Counted from the first letter of the stretch, positions 27,084 to 34,710 are shown. The stretch: DNA of 64,000 nt from Nocardiopsis ganjiahuensis DSM 45031 (GCF_000341085.1 NZ_ANBA01000017.1:1-64000); one strand, 5' to 3'. Made by a program: numbers and translations. Notes: generated by a model not told the origin, from the sequence alone.

Positions 27084-27150
27084 GGGGAAATGACGAAACG
27101 ACCCGGCGAGGTGGACGGAGCCCGCCGAGCAGGGTCGTTCCGGAGTGGAG
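27084..27150 (-). repeat. hairpin repeat unit 1 downstream of the tRNA
   Basis: First of two copies of a module that starts GGGGAAATGACGAAACGACC and ends in GGGTCGTTCCGGAGTGGAG. The AACGACCC and GGGTCGTT segments are complementary, so each copy folds into a stem. The interior differs between copies. On the minus strand it lies behind the tRNA and may act as a terminator. Confidence 0.6.
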
Positions 27151-27183
27151 CGGAATCAGCGGGGGCCTGGGGGTCGTCCCCCA

Positions 27184-27248
27184 GGGGGAAATGACGAAAC
27201 GACCCCGTGAGTGCGTTCACGCACGAACAGGGTCGTTCCGGAGTGGAG
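27184..27248 (-). repeat. hairpin repeat unit 2, next to the tRNA 3' end
   Basis: Second copy, with the same flanks as unit 1 but a different loop that itself contains GTGCGTTCACGCAC, a complementary stem. On the minus strand it begins right after the tRNA and ends in a T-rich stretch (TTTCGTCATTT), consistent with a tRNA terminator. A separate GC stem (CCTGGGGG/CCCCCAGG, about 27164-27183) lies between the two copies. Confidence 0.6.
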
Positions 27249-27323
27249 TGGGGCCGGCGGGATTCGAACCCGCACTGTACAGCACCTAAAGCTGCCGTCT
27301 CCTGCCAGTTGGACTACGGCCCC
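27249..27323 (-). tRNA. tRNA with UAG anticodon (Leu-type) but short variable loop
   Basis: The minus strand folds as a cloverleaf of 75 nt. The acceptor GGGGCCG/CGGCCCC pairs over 7 bp. The D stem is GUC/GAC with GG in a 12-base loop. The anticodon stem GCAGC/GCUGU closes loop UUUAGGU (anticodon UAG). The variable loop is 5 bases and the T arm GCGGG-UUCGAAU-CCCGC. The discriminator is A and CCA is not encoded. UAG reads CUA leucine, but ordinary bacterial tRNA-Leu has a long variable arm, which this lacks. Identity is therefore uncertain. Confidence 0.8.
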
Positions 27324-27400
27324 GACGGGGTCACTCTACCGGGATCGGGGAGATGACCGGTCGTCCGGCTCCGTGGTTGCCGGACGACCGGTCGGCCGGG

Positions 27401-27883
27401 TCAGACGCCCAGTTCCTTCTTGACGCGGTCGACGTGACCGGTGGCCTTCACGTTGTAGAAGGCCTTCTGGACCTTGCCGTCGGCGCCCACGACGACGGTG
27501 GAGCGGATGACGCCCTGGACGAGGCGGCCGTAGTTCTTCTTCTCACCGAAGGCACCGTAGGCGCGCAGGGTGTCCTTGTCGGGGTCGCCGAGCAGGGTGA
27601 AGGTCAGGCTCTCCTTCTCCCGGAACTGGGCGAGCTTCTCGGGCTTGTCCGGGGAGACGCCCAGGACGGTGAAGCCCGCGGTGGCGAACTCGGAGAGGTT
27701 GTCCCGGAAGTCGCAGGCCTGCGTGGTGCACCCGGGGGTCATGGCGGCCGGGTAGAAGTACAGGACGACGCTCTTGCCGGTGTCGGCCAGGACCTTGCTC
27801 AGGGTGACGGGTTGGCCGTCCGCGTCGCTGAGGGTGAAGTCGGGGGCCTGGTCGCCGGGCTCAAGACGGATGGGCTCGCTCAC
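27401..27883 (-). CDS. bcp: thioredoxin-dependent peroxiredoxin, Bcp/PrxQ type
   Basis: A 160-residue thiol peroxidase that reduces hydrogen peroxide and alkyl hydroperoxides with electrons from thioredoxin. The peroxidatic Cys52 lies in the PxxxTPGC motif and the resolving Cys57 is five residues on (TTQAC), the one-helix spacing that defines atypical 2-Cys PrxQ. The active-site Thr49 and a conserved Arg are present. The ATG opens MSEPIRLEPGDQAPDF. It lies 77 bases from the tRNA on the same strand and is divergent from the CDP-alcohol phosphatidyltransferase. Confidence 0.93.
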   Translation of the reverse strand: MSEPIRLEPGDQAPDFTLSDADGQPVTLSKVLADTGKSVVLYFYPAAMTPGCTTQACDFRDNLSEFATAGFTVLGVSPDKPEKLAQFREKESLTFTLLGDPDKDTLRAYGAFGEKKNYGRLVQGVIRSTVVVGADGKVQKAFYNVKATGHVDRVKKELGV

Positions 27884-28204
27884 GTGGTGCCTTCTTCTCT
27901 ACTTCTGGCGGACCGGGTCGCCGGTCCGCGTGTTCATGCCACACAGTACGAGATCCGTGCCCGGGGTGGTGGGGCCGCTTCGTCGGTGCTGGTCGGGACG
28001 GGGAAGGTTCTTCGGTTGCGATTCCGGTTCGGTTCATCCGCTTTGGGAGTGACCAACGGTTCGATCACCTATTGTTGACCATGTGCTATAGGTTGGCCGT
28101 CCTCCGGGTCATGGCGTAGCGTGCGCGGGTCGCCCGTGACCCGATGGTGTCCGGCGGCCGCCGCCCGGGACACATTCGCTTCGCTTTGGGAGTAGTTCGT
28201 CACG
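27884..28204. other. 321-base divergent intergenic region
   Basis: It holds the promoters of the peroxiredoxin and phosphatidyltransferase genes, but I could not define clear -35/-10 pairs. An 11-base direct repeat GCTTTGGGAGT occurs at 28040-28050 and 28183-28193; the second copy contributes the GGGAG ribosome binding site of the right-hand gene. Confidence 0.4.
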
Positions 28205-29302
28205 ATGCCTGGATTCACACTCGACGAGGTCAGGGCTCGTACGCTCAAGGAGCGTGACTCCTGGCTGACGGTCTACTTCGTGGACCCGATCGCGGTCCGG
28301 CTCGTGCGTCTGATCGCGAACCGAACGCCGATCACCCCCAATCAGCTGACCGTGGTCGCCCTCTTCCTCGGGCTGGGCGCCGCCGTGTGCTTCGCGTTCG
28401 GCTACTGGCAGCTGCTCATCCTGGGTGCCGCGCTGTACTACGTGTGCTTCCTCGTGGACTGCACGGACGGCAAGCTCGCCCGGCTCACCGGCTCGGAGTC
28501 GCTGTTCGGCGCCTGGATGGACTACGTCTCGGACCGTTTCCGGGTCCTGGTGTGCGTGGTCGCCCTCATGGGCGGCCAGTACCGGGAGACCGAGCACGTG
28601 GCGTTCGTCTGGCTGGCGCTGGCCGTGGTGTTCCTGGACATGCTGCGCTACCTGAACGCGCTCCAGGTGTACAAGGTCCGCCGTGAGATGCGCTCCCACC
28701 TGGCGGCCGCCCTGGAGCGTGCGCGCGGGACCCTGTCCATGCTGGAGCCGGAGGTCGACGCCACGGGCAAGGCGACCGGTGCCGGCGGCAGGACGATGAG
28801 CGACGGCGGCGAGCAGGCGGTGCTGCGACACGGCATCGGGGTTCTGGAACAGATTCTGCGCAGTCAGAACGAGCGGGAGGCGCGCAACCAGCGCACCGCG
28901 GGAAAGCAGCCGGACCTGACCCTGCCGAAGGTGGACCTGCACCAGGAGTTCCGGACGCGTTTCCCCTGGTACCAGCGGTTCTGGAGGGCCCTCAACGCCC
29001 GGCGGGTGCGCACCCACCTGGTCGGCGGGATCGAGTTCCAGATGGCGGTCTTCCTGGTCGCCCCGGTCGCCGCGGCCCTGTTCGAACCGTGGACAATCGG
29101 CTGGATCACGGCCTTTGTGGGCGTTTTGCTTCTCGCCTTTGAGATCGCCATCATCTATAAACTGTGGTTGTCCACGCGGGACTTCTTCCGTGTGGTCGAC
29201 GGAATCGATGGCGCGCTGAGATTCTCCGGTCCGTCCGACGGCGCGGAGGATCAGGGTCGGGACACCGGCTCGGACTCGGACTCTCAGACAACCGTGCGCT
29301 AG
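28205..29302 (+). CDS. CDP-alcohol phosphatidyltransferase family protein
   Basis: A 365-residue membrane enzyme that moves a phosphoalcohol from CDP-diacylglycerol or similar donor. The CAP motif D-x2-DG-x2-AR-x8-G-x3-D-x3-D is complete, with Asp85, Asp88, Asp106 and Asp110. There are hydrophobic segments around 45-82, 115-150 and near 285-315. A charged 110-residue insertion (about 160-270) between the CAP core and the last helices is longer than in simple PgsA enzymes and probably cytoplasmic. The product lipid cannot be assigned. It is followed after 16 bases by a small DUF3618-like membrane protein, likely cotranscribed. Confidence 0.85.
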   Translation: MPGFTLDEVRARTLKERDSWLTVYFVDPIAVRLVRLIANRTPITPNQLTVVALFLGLGAAVCFAFGYWQLLILGAALYYVCFLVDCTDGKLARLTGSESLFGAWMDYVSDRFRVLVCVVALMGGQYRETEHVAFVWLALAVVFLDMLRYLNALQVYKVRREMRSHLAAALERARGTLSMLEPEVDATGKATGAGGRTMSDGGEQAVLRHGIGVLEQILRSQNEREARNQRTAGKQPDLTLPKVDLHQEFRTRFPWYQRFWRALNARRVRTHLVGGIEFQMAVFLVAPVAAALFEPWTIGWITAFVGVLLLAFEIAIIYKLWLSTRDFFRVVDGIDGALRFSGPSDGAEDQGRDTGSDSDSQTTVR

Positions 29303-29318
29303 TGGAGAGAGGCAGCCC

Positions 29319-29717
29319 ATGACGGGAAGCGACACCGAACCGCGCCAGACCCCCGCCGAGGTCATGGCCGAGATCAACCGCGAGCAGCGGCTCTTGGCCG
29401 AGACCCTGGAGGAACTCGGCGAGCAGGCCCGCCCGAGCAATATCGCTCGGCGCCAGTTCGCGAAGGCCAAGGACCGGGGGACCCGGGTCTTCGACGAGGC
29501 CCGTGCGCTGGTGTTCGGCGGCGGCGCGGTGCGCGTGGAGAGCCACCTGGTGCAGCCTGAGGAGGGCAGCATCGTGCTCAAGGGGGACGACAAGGTGGTG
29601 ACCACCTACCAGTCGCGCGGCCAGCTGCCGCCCGAGGCGCTGATCCTCGTGGCCGGCGTGGGCGCGGTCATCGCTGTCGGTGTCGTCGCCTGGGCGGTCC
29701 GCCGCAAGCGGAAGTAG
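29319..29717 (+). CDS. DUF3618-like small membrane protein
   Basis: A 132-residue protein. The N-terminus TPAEVMAEINREQRLLAETLEELGEQARPSNI has the Arg/Leu heptad pattern of DUF3618 proteins, and one membrane helix lies at about 103-126, followed by RRKRK. The soluble part is therefore cytoplasmic. It follows the phosphatidyltransferase by 16 bases and is followed by a strong terminator. Function unknown; the pairing suggests a membrane-lipid role. Confidence 0.72.
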   Translation: MTGSDTEPRQTPAEVMAEINREQRLLAETLEELGEQARPSNIARRQFAKAKDRGTRVFDEARALVFGGGAVRVESHLVQPEEGSIVLKGDDKVVTTYQSRGQLPPEALILVAGVGAVIAVGVVAWAVRRKRK

Positions 29718-29741
29718 CCGTACAGCACCCCCGCACACAGC

Positions 29742-29779
29742 CGGACGGGGCCCGCGTGAGTGATCGCGCGGGCCCCGTC
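29742..29779. terminator. bidirectional terminator
   Basis: 14-base arms (29742-29755 and 29766-29779) around a 10-base loop, between two convergent genes. Confidence 0.75.
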
Positions 29780-29817
29780 CCGTGTGCGGTCGTGGGGCTC
29801 TCGTACGGCCGCCGGTG

Positions 29818-31041
29818 TCAGAGGAAGGTGCGGCCCTCACCCCGGTAGGTGGGGACGGCGCCCTCGTAGGCCCCGGTGTCGGAGTCGATCAGGTGCAGGG
29901 TGTCGAAGCGCTCGCAGAGCTCACCGGCCTTGGCGTGGCGCATCCACACCCGGTCCCCGACGGACAGCCCGCGGGCGGCCTCGCCGATCAGCGGGGTCTG
30001 GACCTCGCCCGCCCCCTCGGTGGCGCTGTAGGACAGGCCCTCGGGCAGGTGCGGGACCGGGGGGCGGTGGGCGTCGATCGGTCCTGAGGCCGGGTAGCCG
30101 CCGCCCAGGACGGTGGCGACGTCGGGTGCGGGGCGGCGTACGACGGGCAGCGCGAACAGCGCGGCGGGGCGTCCGCGGAAGGACCGGTACTGGTCGAACA
30201 GGTGGGGCTGGTAGAGACCGGACCCGGCGGCCAGCTCGGTCACGGCCCGTTCGCGTCCGGTGGTGTGCAGACTGCCGGTGCCGCCGCCGTTGACGAACCG
30301 CAGGGGGGCGACCTCGCGGACGGCGCGGGTGATCGCGGCCCTGCGTCTGGCCAGCTCCAGGGCGGAGCGGCGCTGAACGGCGCGCAGTACGCGCCCGTAC
30401 AGGGGACGGCCGGGGGGAGCGTCGCCCACGCCGGCGATCTGCCCCTCGTAGGCCATGATCCCGTCGAGTTCCAGCTCGGGGCGGCGCAGGACGGCGCGGG
30501 CCAGCGCGGCGGCCTGGTCCGGGGTGCGGACGGGGGAGCGGTAGGCGCCCACGCGGATCCTCGGTCCCAGGGGCTGCCAGCTGGTGTCGATGTCCAGGCA
30601 CACCCGGATCGGGGGCGCGTCGGGGCCGCGGTCGGCCTTGGCCACGGCGGCGCTGACGAGGTCGAGGTGGGCGGTGTCGTCGACCATCAGGGTGATGACG
30701 CGCGCGGCGGCGGGGTCCGCGGCCAGTTCGGTCAGGGCGTCGGTGTCCGCGGTGGGGTAGGCGACGAGGATGTCGTCGCTGAGCGGCTCGGGGTCACCGG
30801 TGGCCAGCCAGAGGGCCTCGGGCAGGGTGAAGGCCATGATCCCGGCGTAGCCGGGCAGCGACAGGACCGTGCGCAGCAGCTCCCTGGAGCGCACCGACTT
30901 GCTGGCCACGCGGATGGGGCGCCCGTGGGCGCGGCGGGTCAGGTCCGCCGCGTTGGCGCGGAAGGCGGCCAGGTCGACCATCGCGAAGGGGGCCTGGACT
31001 TCGCGCGTCGCGGCCTCGTACTTCTCACGCAGTCTCGTCAT
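29818..31041 (-). CDS. PLP-dependent amino acid deaminase/aldolase-like protein (alanine racemase fold III)
   Basis: A 407-residue fold type III protein. The N-terminal barrel carries the PLP-binding lysine in IRVASKSVRS (about residue 48), followed by Tyr/Gly segments and VRFVNGGGTGS, a phosphate-binding Gly loop. The C-terminal beta domain resembles D-threonine aldolase/D-serine dehydratase-like proteins (GDRVWMRHAKAGELCERFD). The His and Cys in that stretch fit a metal site as in D-serine dehydratase. The reaction (racemase, aldolase or dehydratase on a D-amino acid) is not settled. The ATG opens MTRLREKYEAAT. Divergent from purU. Confidence 0.75.
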   Translation of the reverse strand: MTRLREKYEAATREVQAPFAMVDLAAFRANAADLTRRAHGRPIRVASKSVRSRELLRTVLSLPGYAGIMAFTLPEALWLATGDPEPLSDDILVAYPTADTDALTELAADPAAARVITLMVDDTAHLDLVSAAVAKADRGPDAPPIRVCLDIDTSWQPLGPRIRVGAYRSPVRTPDQAAALARAVLRRPELELDGIMAYEGQIAGVGDAPPGRPLYGRVLRAVQRRSALELARRRAAITRAVREVAPLRFVNGGGTGSLHTTGRERAVTELAAGSGLYQPHLFDQYRSFRGRPAALFALPVVRRPAPDVATVLGGGYPASGPIDAHRPPVPHLPEGLSYSATEGAGEVQTPLIGEAARGLSVGDRVWMRHAKAGELCERFDTLHLIDSDTGAYEGAVPTYRGEGRTFL

Positions 31042-31183
31042 GTCCTTGAGGATGCCAGAACATGAATGTCTTTCATATTGTCCGAAGGGCCCGACTTTTC
31101 GGTGCCCGGCCGATCCGCTGGTGACGCGGGATACGCCGGGAACGACCCCGGCGGTTCCAGGCCCTCGATATCCTGGGGCGTCA

Positions 31184-31197
31184 CGGCTGATCAGCCG
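31184..31197. promoter_or_regulatory. perfect 14-base palindrome upstream of purU
   Basis: CGGCTGATCAGCCG ends 25 bases before the purU ATG, in the region shared with the divergent PLP enzyme. Position and symmetry fit an operator, but no adjacent regulator is known. Confidence 0.4.
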
Positions 31198-31222
31198 GTC
31201 GACCCCGGGAGTGGTGCCATTC

Positions 31223-32110
31223 ATGAGCGAGCGCGAGTACGTCCTGACCCTTTCCTGCCCCGACAGCCGGGGCATCGTTGCGGCGGTGGCCAACCTACTG
31301 GCCGACCACGGTTGCAACATCACCGAGAGTCAGCAGTACGGTGACCACTTCACCGGTCGTTTCTTCCTCCGGATGCAGTTCGTTGCCGAGGCCGGGCAGG
31401 CCGGCGCGGTCGGCGAGGACGCTCTGCGCGGTGCCTTCGCCGCTCTGGCAGGGGACTTCGGCAGCGGTCCCGGCGACTCGTTCGTCGAGTGGACGCTCCA
31501 GGCCCGGGACGTGCGCCCGCGCATGATCGTGATGGTGTCCAAGTTCGGACACTGCCTGAACGACCTCCTCTACCGCCAGCGCAGCGGCCTGCTGGACATC
31601 GACATCGCCGCGGTGGTCTCCAACCACCCGGACCTGGAGTTCCTGGCCGACTCCTACGGCGTGGACTTCCACCACCTGCCGGTCACCCCGCAGAACAAGC
31701 GGGAGCAGGAGGGGCGGATCCTGGAGCTCGTCGACTCCTACGACGTCGACCTCGTGGTGCTGGCCCGCTACATGCAGGTGCTCTCCGAGCAGCTGTGCAC
31801 CAAGATGTCCGGCCGCATCATCAACATCCACCACTCCTTCCTCCCCAGCTTCAAGGGCGCCCGTCCCTACCACCAGGCGCACCTGCGCGGGGTGAAACTG
31901 ATCGGCGCCACCGCCCACTACGTCACGGCCGACCTGGACGAGGGCCCGATCATCGAGCAGGAGGTCTCCCGGGTCGACCACACCCACAGCCCCGAGCAGC
32001 TCACCGCGATCGGCCGCGACCTGGAGTCCGTGGCCCTGGCGCGCGCCGTGAACTGGCACGCCCAGCGCCGGGTCCTGCTCAACGGAGACAAGACGGTCAT
32101 CTTCGGCTAG
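31223..32110 (+). CDS. purU: formyltetrahydrofolate deformylase
   Basis: Hydrolyses 10-formyl-THF to formate and THF, balancing the one-carbon pool. The protein is 295 residues: an ACT domain at 1-85 (LTLSCPDSRGIVAAVANLLADHGCNI) that senses methionine/glycine in characterised enzymes, then a formyltransferase-like catalytic domain with NIHHSFLPSFKGARPYHQA and the DEGPIIEQ loop. The ATG at 31223 fits the family N-terminus; upstream in-frame sequence runs into the divergent gene. It relates functionally to the glycine-cleavage operon about 8 kb away, since both adjust folate one-carbon units. Confidence 0.94.
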   Translation: MSEREYVLTLSCPDSRGIVAAVANLLADHGCNITESQQYGDHFTGRFFLRMQFVAEAGQAGAVGEDALRGAFAALAGDFGSGPGDSFVEWTLQARDVRPRMIVMVSKFGHCLNDLLYRQRSGLLDIDIAAVVSNHPDLEFLADSYGVDFHHLPVTPQNKREQEGRILELVDSYDVDLVVLARYMQVLSEQLCTKMSGRIINIHHSFLPSFKGARPYHQAHLRGVKLIGATAHYVTADLDEGPIIEQEVSRVDHTHSPEQLTAIGRDLESVALARAVNWHAQRRVLLNGDKTVIFG

Positions 32111-32188
32111 GCGTCCCGGGGGACAGCGCGCCCGGGCTGGCGGAGGCCGCCGGGCCCGGTGACACGGCCGGGGGACAACTCGATTTCG

Positions 32189-32230
32189 GACGTCAGGGGT
32201 ACCGGTAGGTGCCCCTGACGTCTTTCTGTT
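32189..32230 (+). terminator. purU terminator
   Basis: Arms of 11 bases (32189-32199 and 32212-32222) followed by TTTCTGTT, one of the few hairpins here with a U-rich tail. Confidence 0.8.
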
Positions 32231-32265
32231 CCAGGCGGGGTTTCGGATGCGTTTTTGGGGGAGGG

Positions 32266-32430
32266 ATGGTAAGACCATGACCCCTCTCACCTGCATTTCA
32301 TGGCTGTCAGTACCTTGTTGACTACATAGAGTGCGTATATGGTGTGATGAGGTCGAAACCTCTCCGGTCGTCCCGTCCCGGGACGGCTCGGGTTTCGGTC
32401 CATCAACCCTGAGTCGAACCGACTCTGATC
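32266..32430 (+). other. structured leader region of the csbD/Asp23 operon
   Basis: The 331-base gap before csbD holds, after the purU terminator, an ATGGT-aag-ACCAT inverted repeat (32266-32278). Next comes a nested stem, CGAAACC/GGTTTCG (32354-32360 with 32391-32397) enclosing the perfect palindrome CCGTCCCGGGACGG (32373-32386). A GAGTCG-aac-CGACTC hairpin (32411-32425) then ends five bases before the AGGGAG ribosome binding site. These could regulate translation or stability. No clear promoter was identified. Confidence 0.5.
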
Positions 32431-32441
32431 AGGGAGCACAA

Positions 32442-32666
32442 ATGGGCAAGCACTTCGACGACGCCGTCGGCAAGGGCAAGGAAGCCTTCGGCAAGGCCAC
32501 CGGGGACACCGGTACCCAGGCCGAGGGCAAGGTCGACCAGACCAAGGCCGGGGCCAAGGACACCGCGGACAAGGCCAAGGGCAAGGCCGAGGAGCTCAAG
32601 GACAAGGCCGAGGGCGTGTTCGAGTCCGCGGAGGAGAAGATCAAGGGCGTCTTCAAGAACAAGTAG
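32442..32666 (+). CDS. CsbD family stress protein
   Basis: A 74-residue, highly charged Lys/Glu/Ala/Gly protein (GKAEELKDKAEG, GKEAFGKATGDTGTQAEGKVDQTKAGAKD) with the CsbD four-helix pattern. Homologues are general-stress proteins of unknown mechanism, often induced by osmotic or envelope stress. AGGGAG at 32431-32436 precedes the ATG. First gene of the seven-gene stress operon. Confidence 0.85.
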   Translation: MGKHFDDAVGKGKEAFGKATGDTGTQAEGKVDQTKAGAKDTADKAKGKAEELKDKAEGVFESAEEKIKGVFKNK

Positions 32667-32705
32667 AAGAGTCCAGGACGGTTTGCGCACTGCGTAGGGG
32701 GACCA

Positions 32706-33182
32706 GTGTCGGACATCAAGACCGAAGCCGCGGTACCGAGCGCCCGCGACGCCGCGGGCAGGCGTGACGCCGCCAACAGGAACGATCAGGGGCACACCCA
32801 GATCGCCGACGGTGTCGTCGCCAAGATCGCCGGAATGGCGGCCCGCGAGATCGGCGGCGTCCACGCCATGGGCGGCGGGACCGCCCGCATGGTCGGGGCC
32901 GTACGCGACGCCGTGAGCGGCGGCGGTTCCAGCGGCTCGGTGGCACAGGGGGTCTCGGTCGAGGTCGGGGAGCGGCAGGCCGCCGTCGACATCGACCTGG
33001 TCGTCGAGTACGGAGCCGCCATCCAGGACCTCGCCGCCGCCGTGCGCCGCAACGTCACAGCGGCGGTCGAGCGGATGACGGGCCTGGAGGTCACCGAGAT
33101 CAACATCAAGGTGGACGACATCCACCTGCCCGAGGACGACGAGTCCGCCGACGACGGCGACTCCGAACCCAGGGTCCAGTAG
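32706..33182 (+). CDS. Asp23/Gls24 family envelope stress protein
   Basis: A 158-residue member of the alkaline-shock family: IADGVVAKIAGMAAREIGGVHAMGGG begins the fold, VEVGERQAAVDIDLVVEYGAAIQDLAAAVRRNV is its core strand-helix pair, and EINIKVDDIHLP the end. In Staphylococcus, Asp23 coats the membrane through the anchor AmaP, and an AmaP homologue is encoded six genes on. The GTG start is 39 bases after csbD. The acidic tail (DDEDESADDGDSE type) is disordered. Confidence 0.9.
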   Translation: MSDIKTEAAVPSARDAAGRRDAANRNDQGHTQIADGVVAKIAGMAAREIGGVHAMGGGTARMVGAVRDAVSGGGSSGSVAQGVSVEVGERQAAVDIDLVVEYGAAIQDLAAAVRRNVTAAVERMTGLEVTEINIKVDDIHLPEDDESADDGDSEPRVQ

Positions 33183-33184
33183 TC

Positions 33185-33502
33185 GTGTCCGGCAGTCGGA
33201 CCCCGGGCGAGACCGCGCAGGCCATCGCCGAGTCGACCACGCGCTTTCCCGACGTGGTGAAGCTGTCCTCCGGTTCCTTCGGGACCCTGAGCACCGCCGT
33301 GCCAGGGGGCAGGGTGAAGGGGGTGGCGGTACGCGACGACTACGTCGAGGTCGGTGTGGTGGTGCGCTACGGGCGTCCGCTGCCGGAGATCGCCGCCGAG
33401 ATCCGTCGGGGCCTGGCCTCGGAAGCCGACGGCCGCGTCGTCCACGTGTCCGTGGAGGACGTGGTCGCCGGCCTCGGCGACGGCGCACGCGCTGCCATCT
33501 GA
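33185..33502 (+). CDS. short Asp23-like protein
   Basis: A 105-residue protein starting at GTG 33185, two bases after the Asp23 stop. VKGVAVRDDYVEVGVVVRYGRPLPEIAAEIRRGL and VVHVSVEDVVAG repeat the Asp23 core strand-helix-strand, while the N-terminal third is shortened. Probably an Asp23-fold subunit of the same complex. Recognised by pattern, not a firm family. Confidence 0.72.
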   Translation: MSGSRTPGETAQAIAESTTRFPDVVKLSSGSFGTLSTAVPGGRVKGVAVRDDYVEVGVVVRYGRPLPEIAAEIRRGLASEADGRVVHVSVEDVVAGLGDGARAAI

Positions 33503-33545
33503 ACACAGACCTACAAGCAGGGCGTTCTGATTAGAGGGGGTAGCC

Positions 33546-33719
33546 ATGTGGCCCATCGTTGGACTGTCCTACGGGACGGTGCTCGGGCTCGCGGCGGCGT
33601 TCGGCGGGTTTCCCGCCTTCGCGCTGGTTCTGGTCCTCGGCCTCGTCGGGTTCGTCGCGGGCCGGGCGATGGAGGGCGAGATCGACCTCGCCGAGATGTT
33701 CACACGGCGGTCGGCGTAG
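33546..33719 (+). CDS. small membrane protein, DUF2273-like
   Basis: A 57-residue protein with two closely spaced hydrophobic segments (IVGLSYGTVLGLAAAFGGF, FALVLVLGLVGFVAGRAM) and a short acidic tail. Small membrane proteins of this kind sit inside Asp23 operons of actinobacteria and firmicutes and may help anchor the complex. The ATG is preceded by AGAGGGGG about eight bases upstream. It ends 15 bases before the next gene. Confidence 0.75.
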   Translation: MWPIVGLSYGTVLGLAAAFGGFPAFALVLVLGLVGFVAGRAMEGEIDLAEMFTRRSA

Positions 33720-33733
33720 ACAGGGGTGAGGTC

Positions 33734-34102
33734 GTGGTCGGCGTTCGGAGCGATACGGTCCCCCGCCAGCGGGAGGCCGTGTCCCCGGGGGAGGCGGCCG
33801 GAAGGCACGCCCGGGCGCGGGATCCGGGAGGGCGGACGGACATCCCCGGGGCCGTCATCGAGAAGGCGGCGGCCAAGGCCGCCGGAGAGGTGTCCGGGGC
33901 GCGTGCCGCGCGGTCGAGGGCGGCACGCGCCCGCGTCAGCGGGGAGGTCGTCCTGCTGAAGCTGCGCATCGAGGTGAGCTACCCGCGTCCGACGCTCCAG
34001 GTCGCCCGGGCGGTACGAGGACACGTCAAGGACCGGATCGAGCAGATCACCGGCAAACAGGTCCACCACATCGACATCGAGATCGCGGAGTTGGTGCGCT
34101 GA
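33734..34102 (+). CDS. Asp23/Gls24-like protein
   Basis: A 122-residue protein. After an Arg/Gly-rich N-terminus it has IPGAVIEKAAAKAAGEVSG and EVVLLKLRIEVSYPRPTLQVARAVRGHVKDRIEQITGKQVHHIDIEIAEL, the Asp23 strand-helix-strand pattern. This is the third Asp23-like protein of the operon. The GTG at 33734 follows GGTGAGG; the frame upstream is out of the small membrane gene. It ends one base before the DUF6286 ATG. Confidence 0.75.
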   Translation: MVGVRSDTVPRQREAVSPGEAAGRHARARDPGGRTDIPGAVIEKAAAKAAGEVSGARAARSRAARARVSGEVVLLKLRIEVSYPRPTLQVARAVRGHVKDRIEQITGKQVHHIDIEIAELVR

Positions 34103-34103
34103 C

Positions 34104-34709
34104 ATGACCACCGTGGAAGAGGTGCTCGGCAGTCCGAGCCAGGGAATCGACCGTCGGGCCAAGCGGGTCGCCGTCCACACGTTCCGACCGCGCCGGTCGT
34201 GGCCGGCGGTGCTCACCGGTTTCCTGATCCTGGTGGTGGCCGTGATCGCTGCCGCCGAGGTCATCGCCGCCCTCGCCGGCAACCCGCTGCGGCTGATCCC
34301 GGTCGGCGCGGCGACCGACTACGCCGGTGCCACCACGTGGTCGGAGCCGTCGGTGCAGATCGCCTCGGCGGTCCTGGCCCTGATCGGTCTGGCCCTGATC
34401 GTGGTGGCCCTGGCCCCGGGGCGCAGCCGGTGGACCGCGCTGCGCACCGACGATCCGGCACTGGTGGTCGGTCTGACCCGACCCGCACTGCGCCGGGCCG
34501 TGGCCGCCGCTGCCCAGGACGTGAGCGGGGTCGACAGCGTCAACGTGGCGGTACGCGGCAACAAGCTCCGCGTCCACGTGCGCACCGGCATGCGTGAGTC
34601 GGGCGAACTGCCCGGCGAGGTGACCGCGGCCGTGGAGCACCGCCTGGAGGAACTGGCCCCGCTGCGCAGCATGCGGATCGCCACGCACGTTCGATTCGCG
34701 GAGGGCTGA
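34104..34709 (+). CDS. DUF6286 domain membrane protein
   Basis: A 201-residue protein with two membrane helices: about 35-57 (WPAVLTGFLILVVAVIAAAE) and 85-105 (IASAVLALIGLALIVVALAP). A C-terminal domain carries Ala-rich helices and VDSVNVAVRGNKLRVHVRT. This resembles DUF6286 proteins that sit between Asp23 proteins and AmaP in actinobacteria. ATG 34104 is one base after the previous stop. The soluble domain has an Asp23-like strand pattern, so it may interact with those proteins. Confidence 0.8.
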   Translation: MTTVEEVLGSPSQGIDRRAKRVAVHTFRPRRSWPAVLTGFLILVVAVIAAAEVIAALAGNPLRLIPVGAATDYAGATTWSEPSVQIASAVLALIGLALIVVALAPGRSRWTALRTDDPALVVGLTRPALRRAVAAAAQDVSGVDSVNVAVRGNKLRVHVRTGMRESGELPGEVTAAVEHRLEELAPLRSMRIATHVRFAEG

Positions 34710-34710
34710 C

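Noticed and set aside
32318-32346. TTGACT with nearby TATAT before csbD as a promoter
   Set aside because: The AT-rich element is only about 12 bases from the -35-like hexamer, and at 17-base spacing the sequence is GGTGTG.
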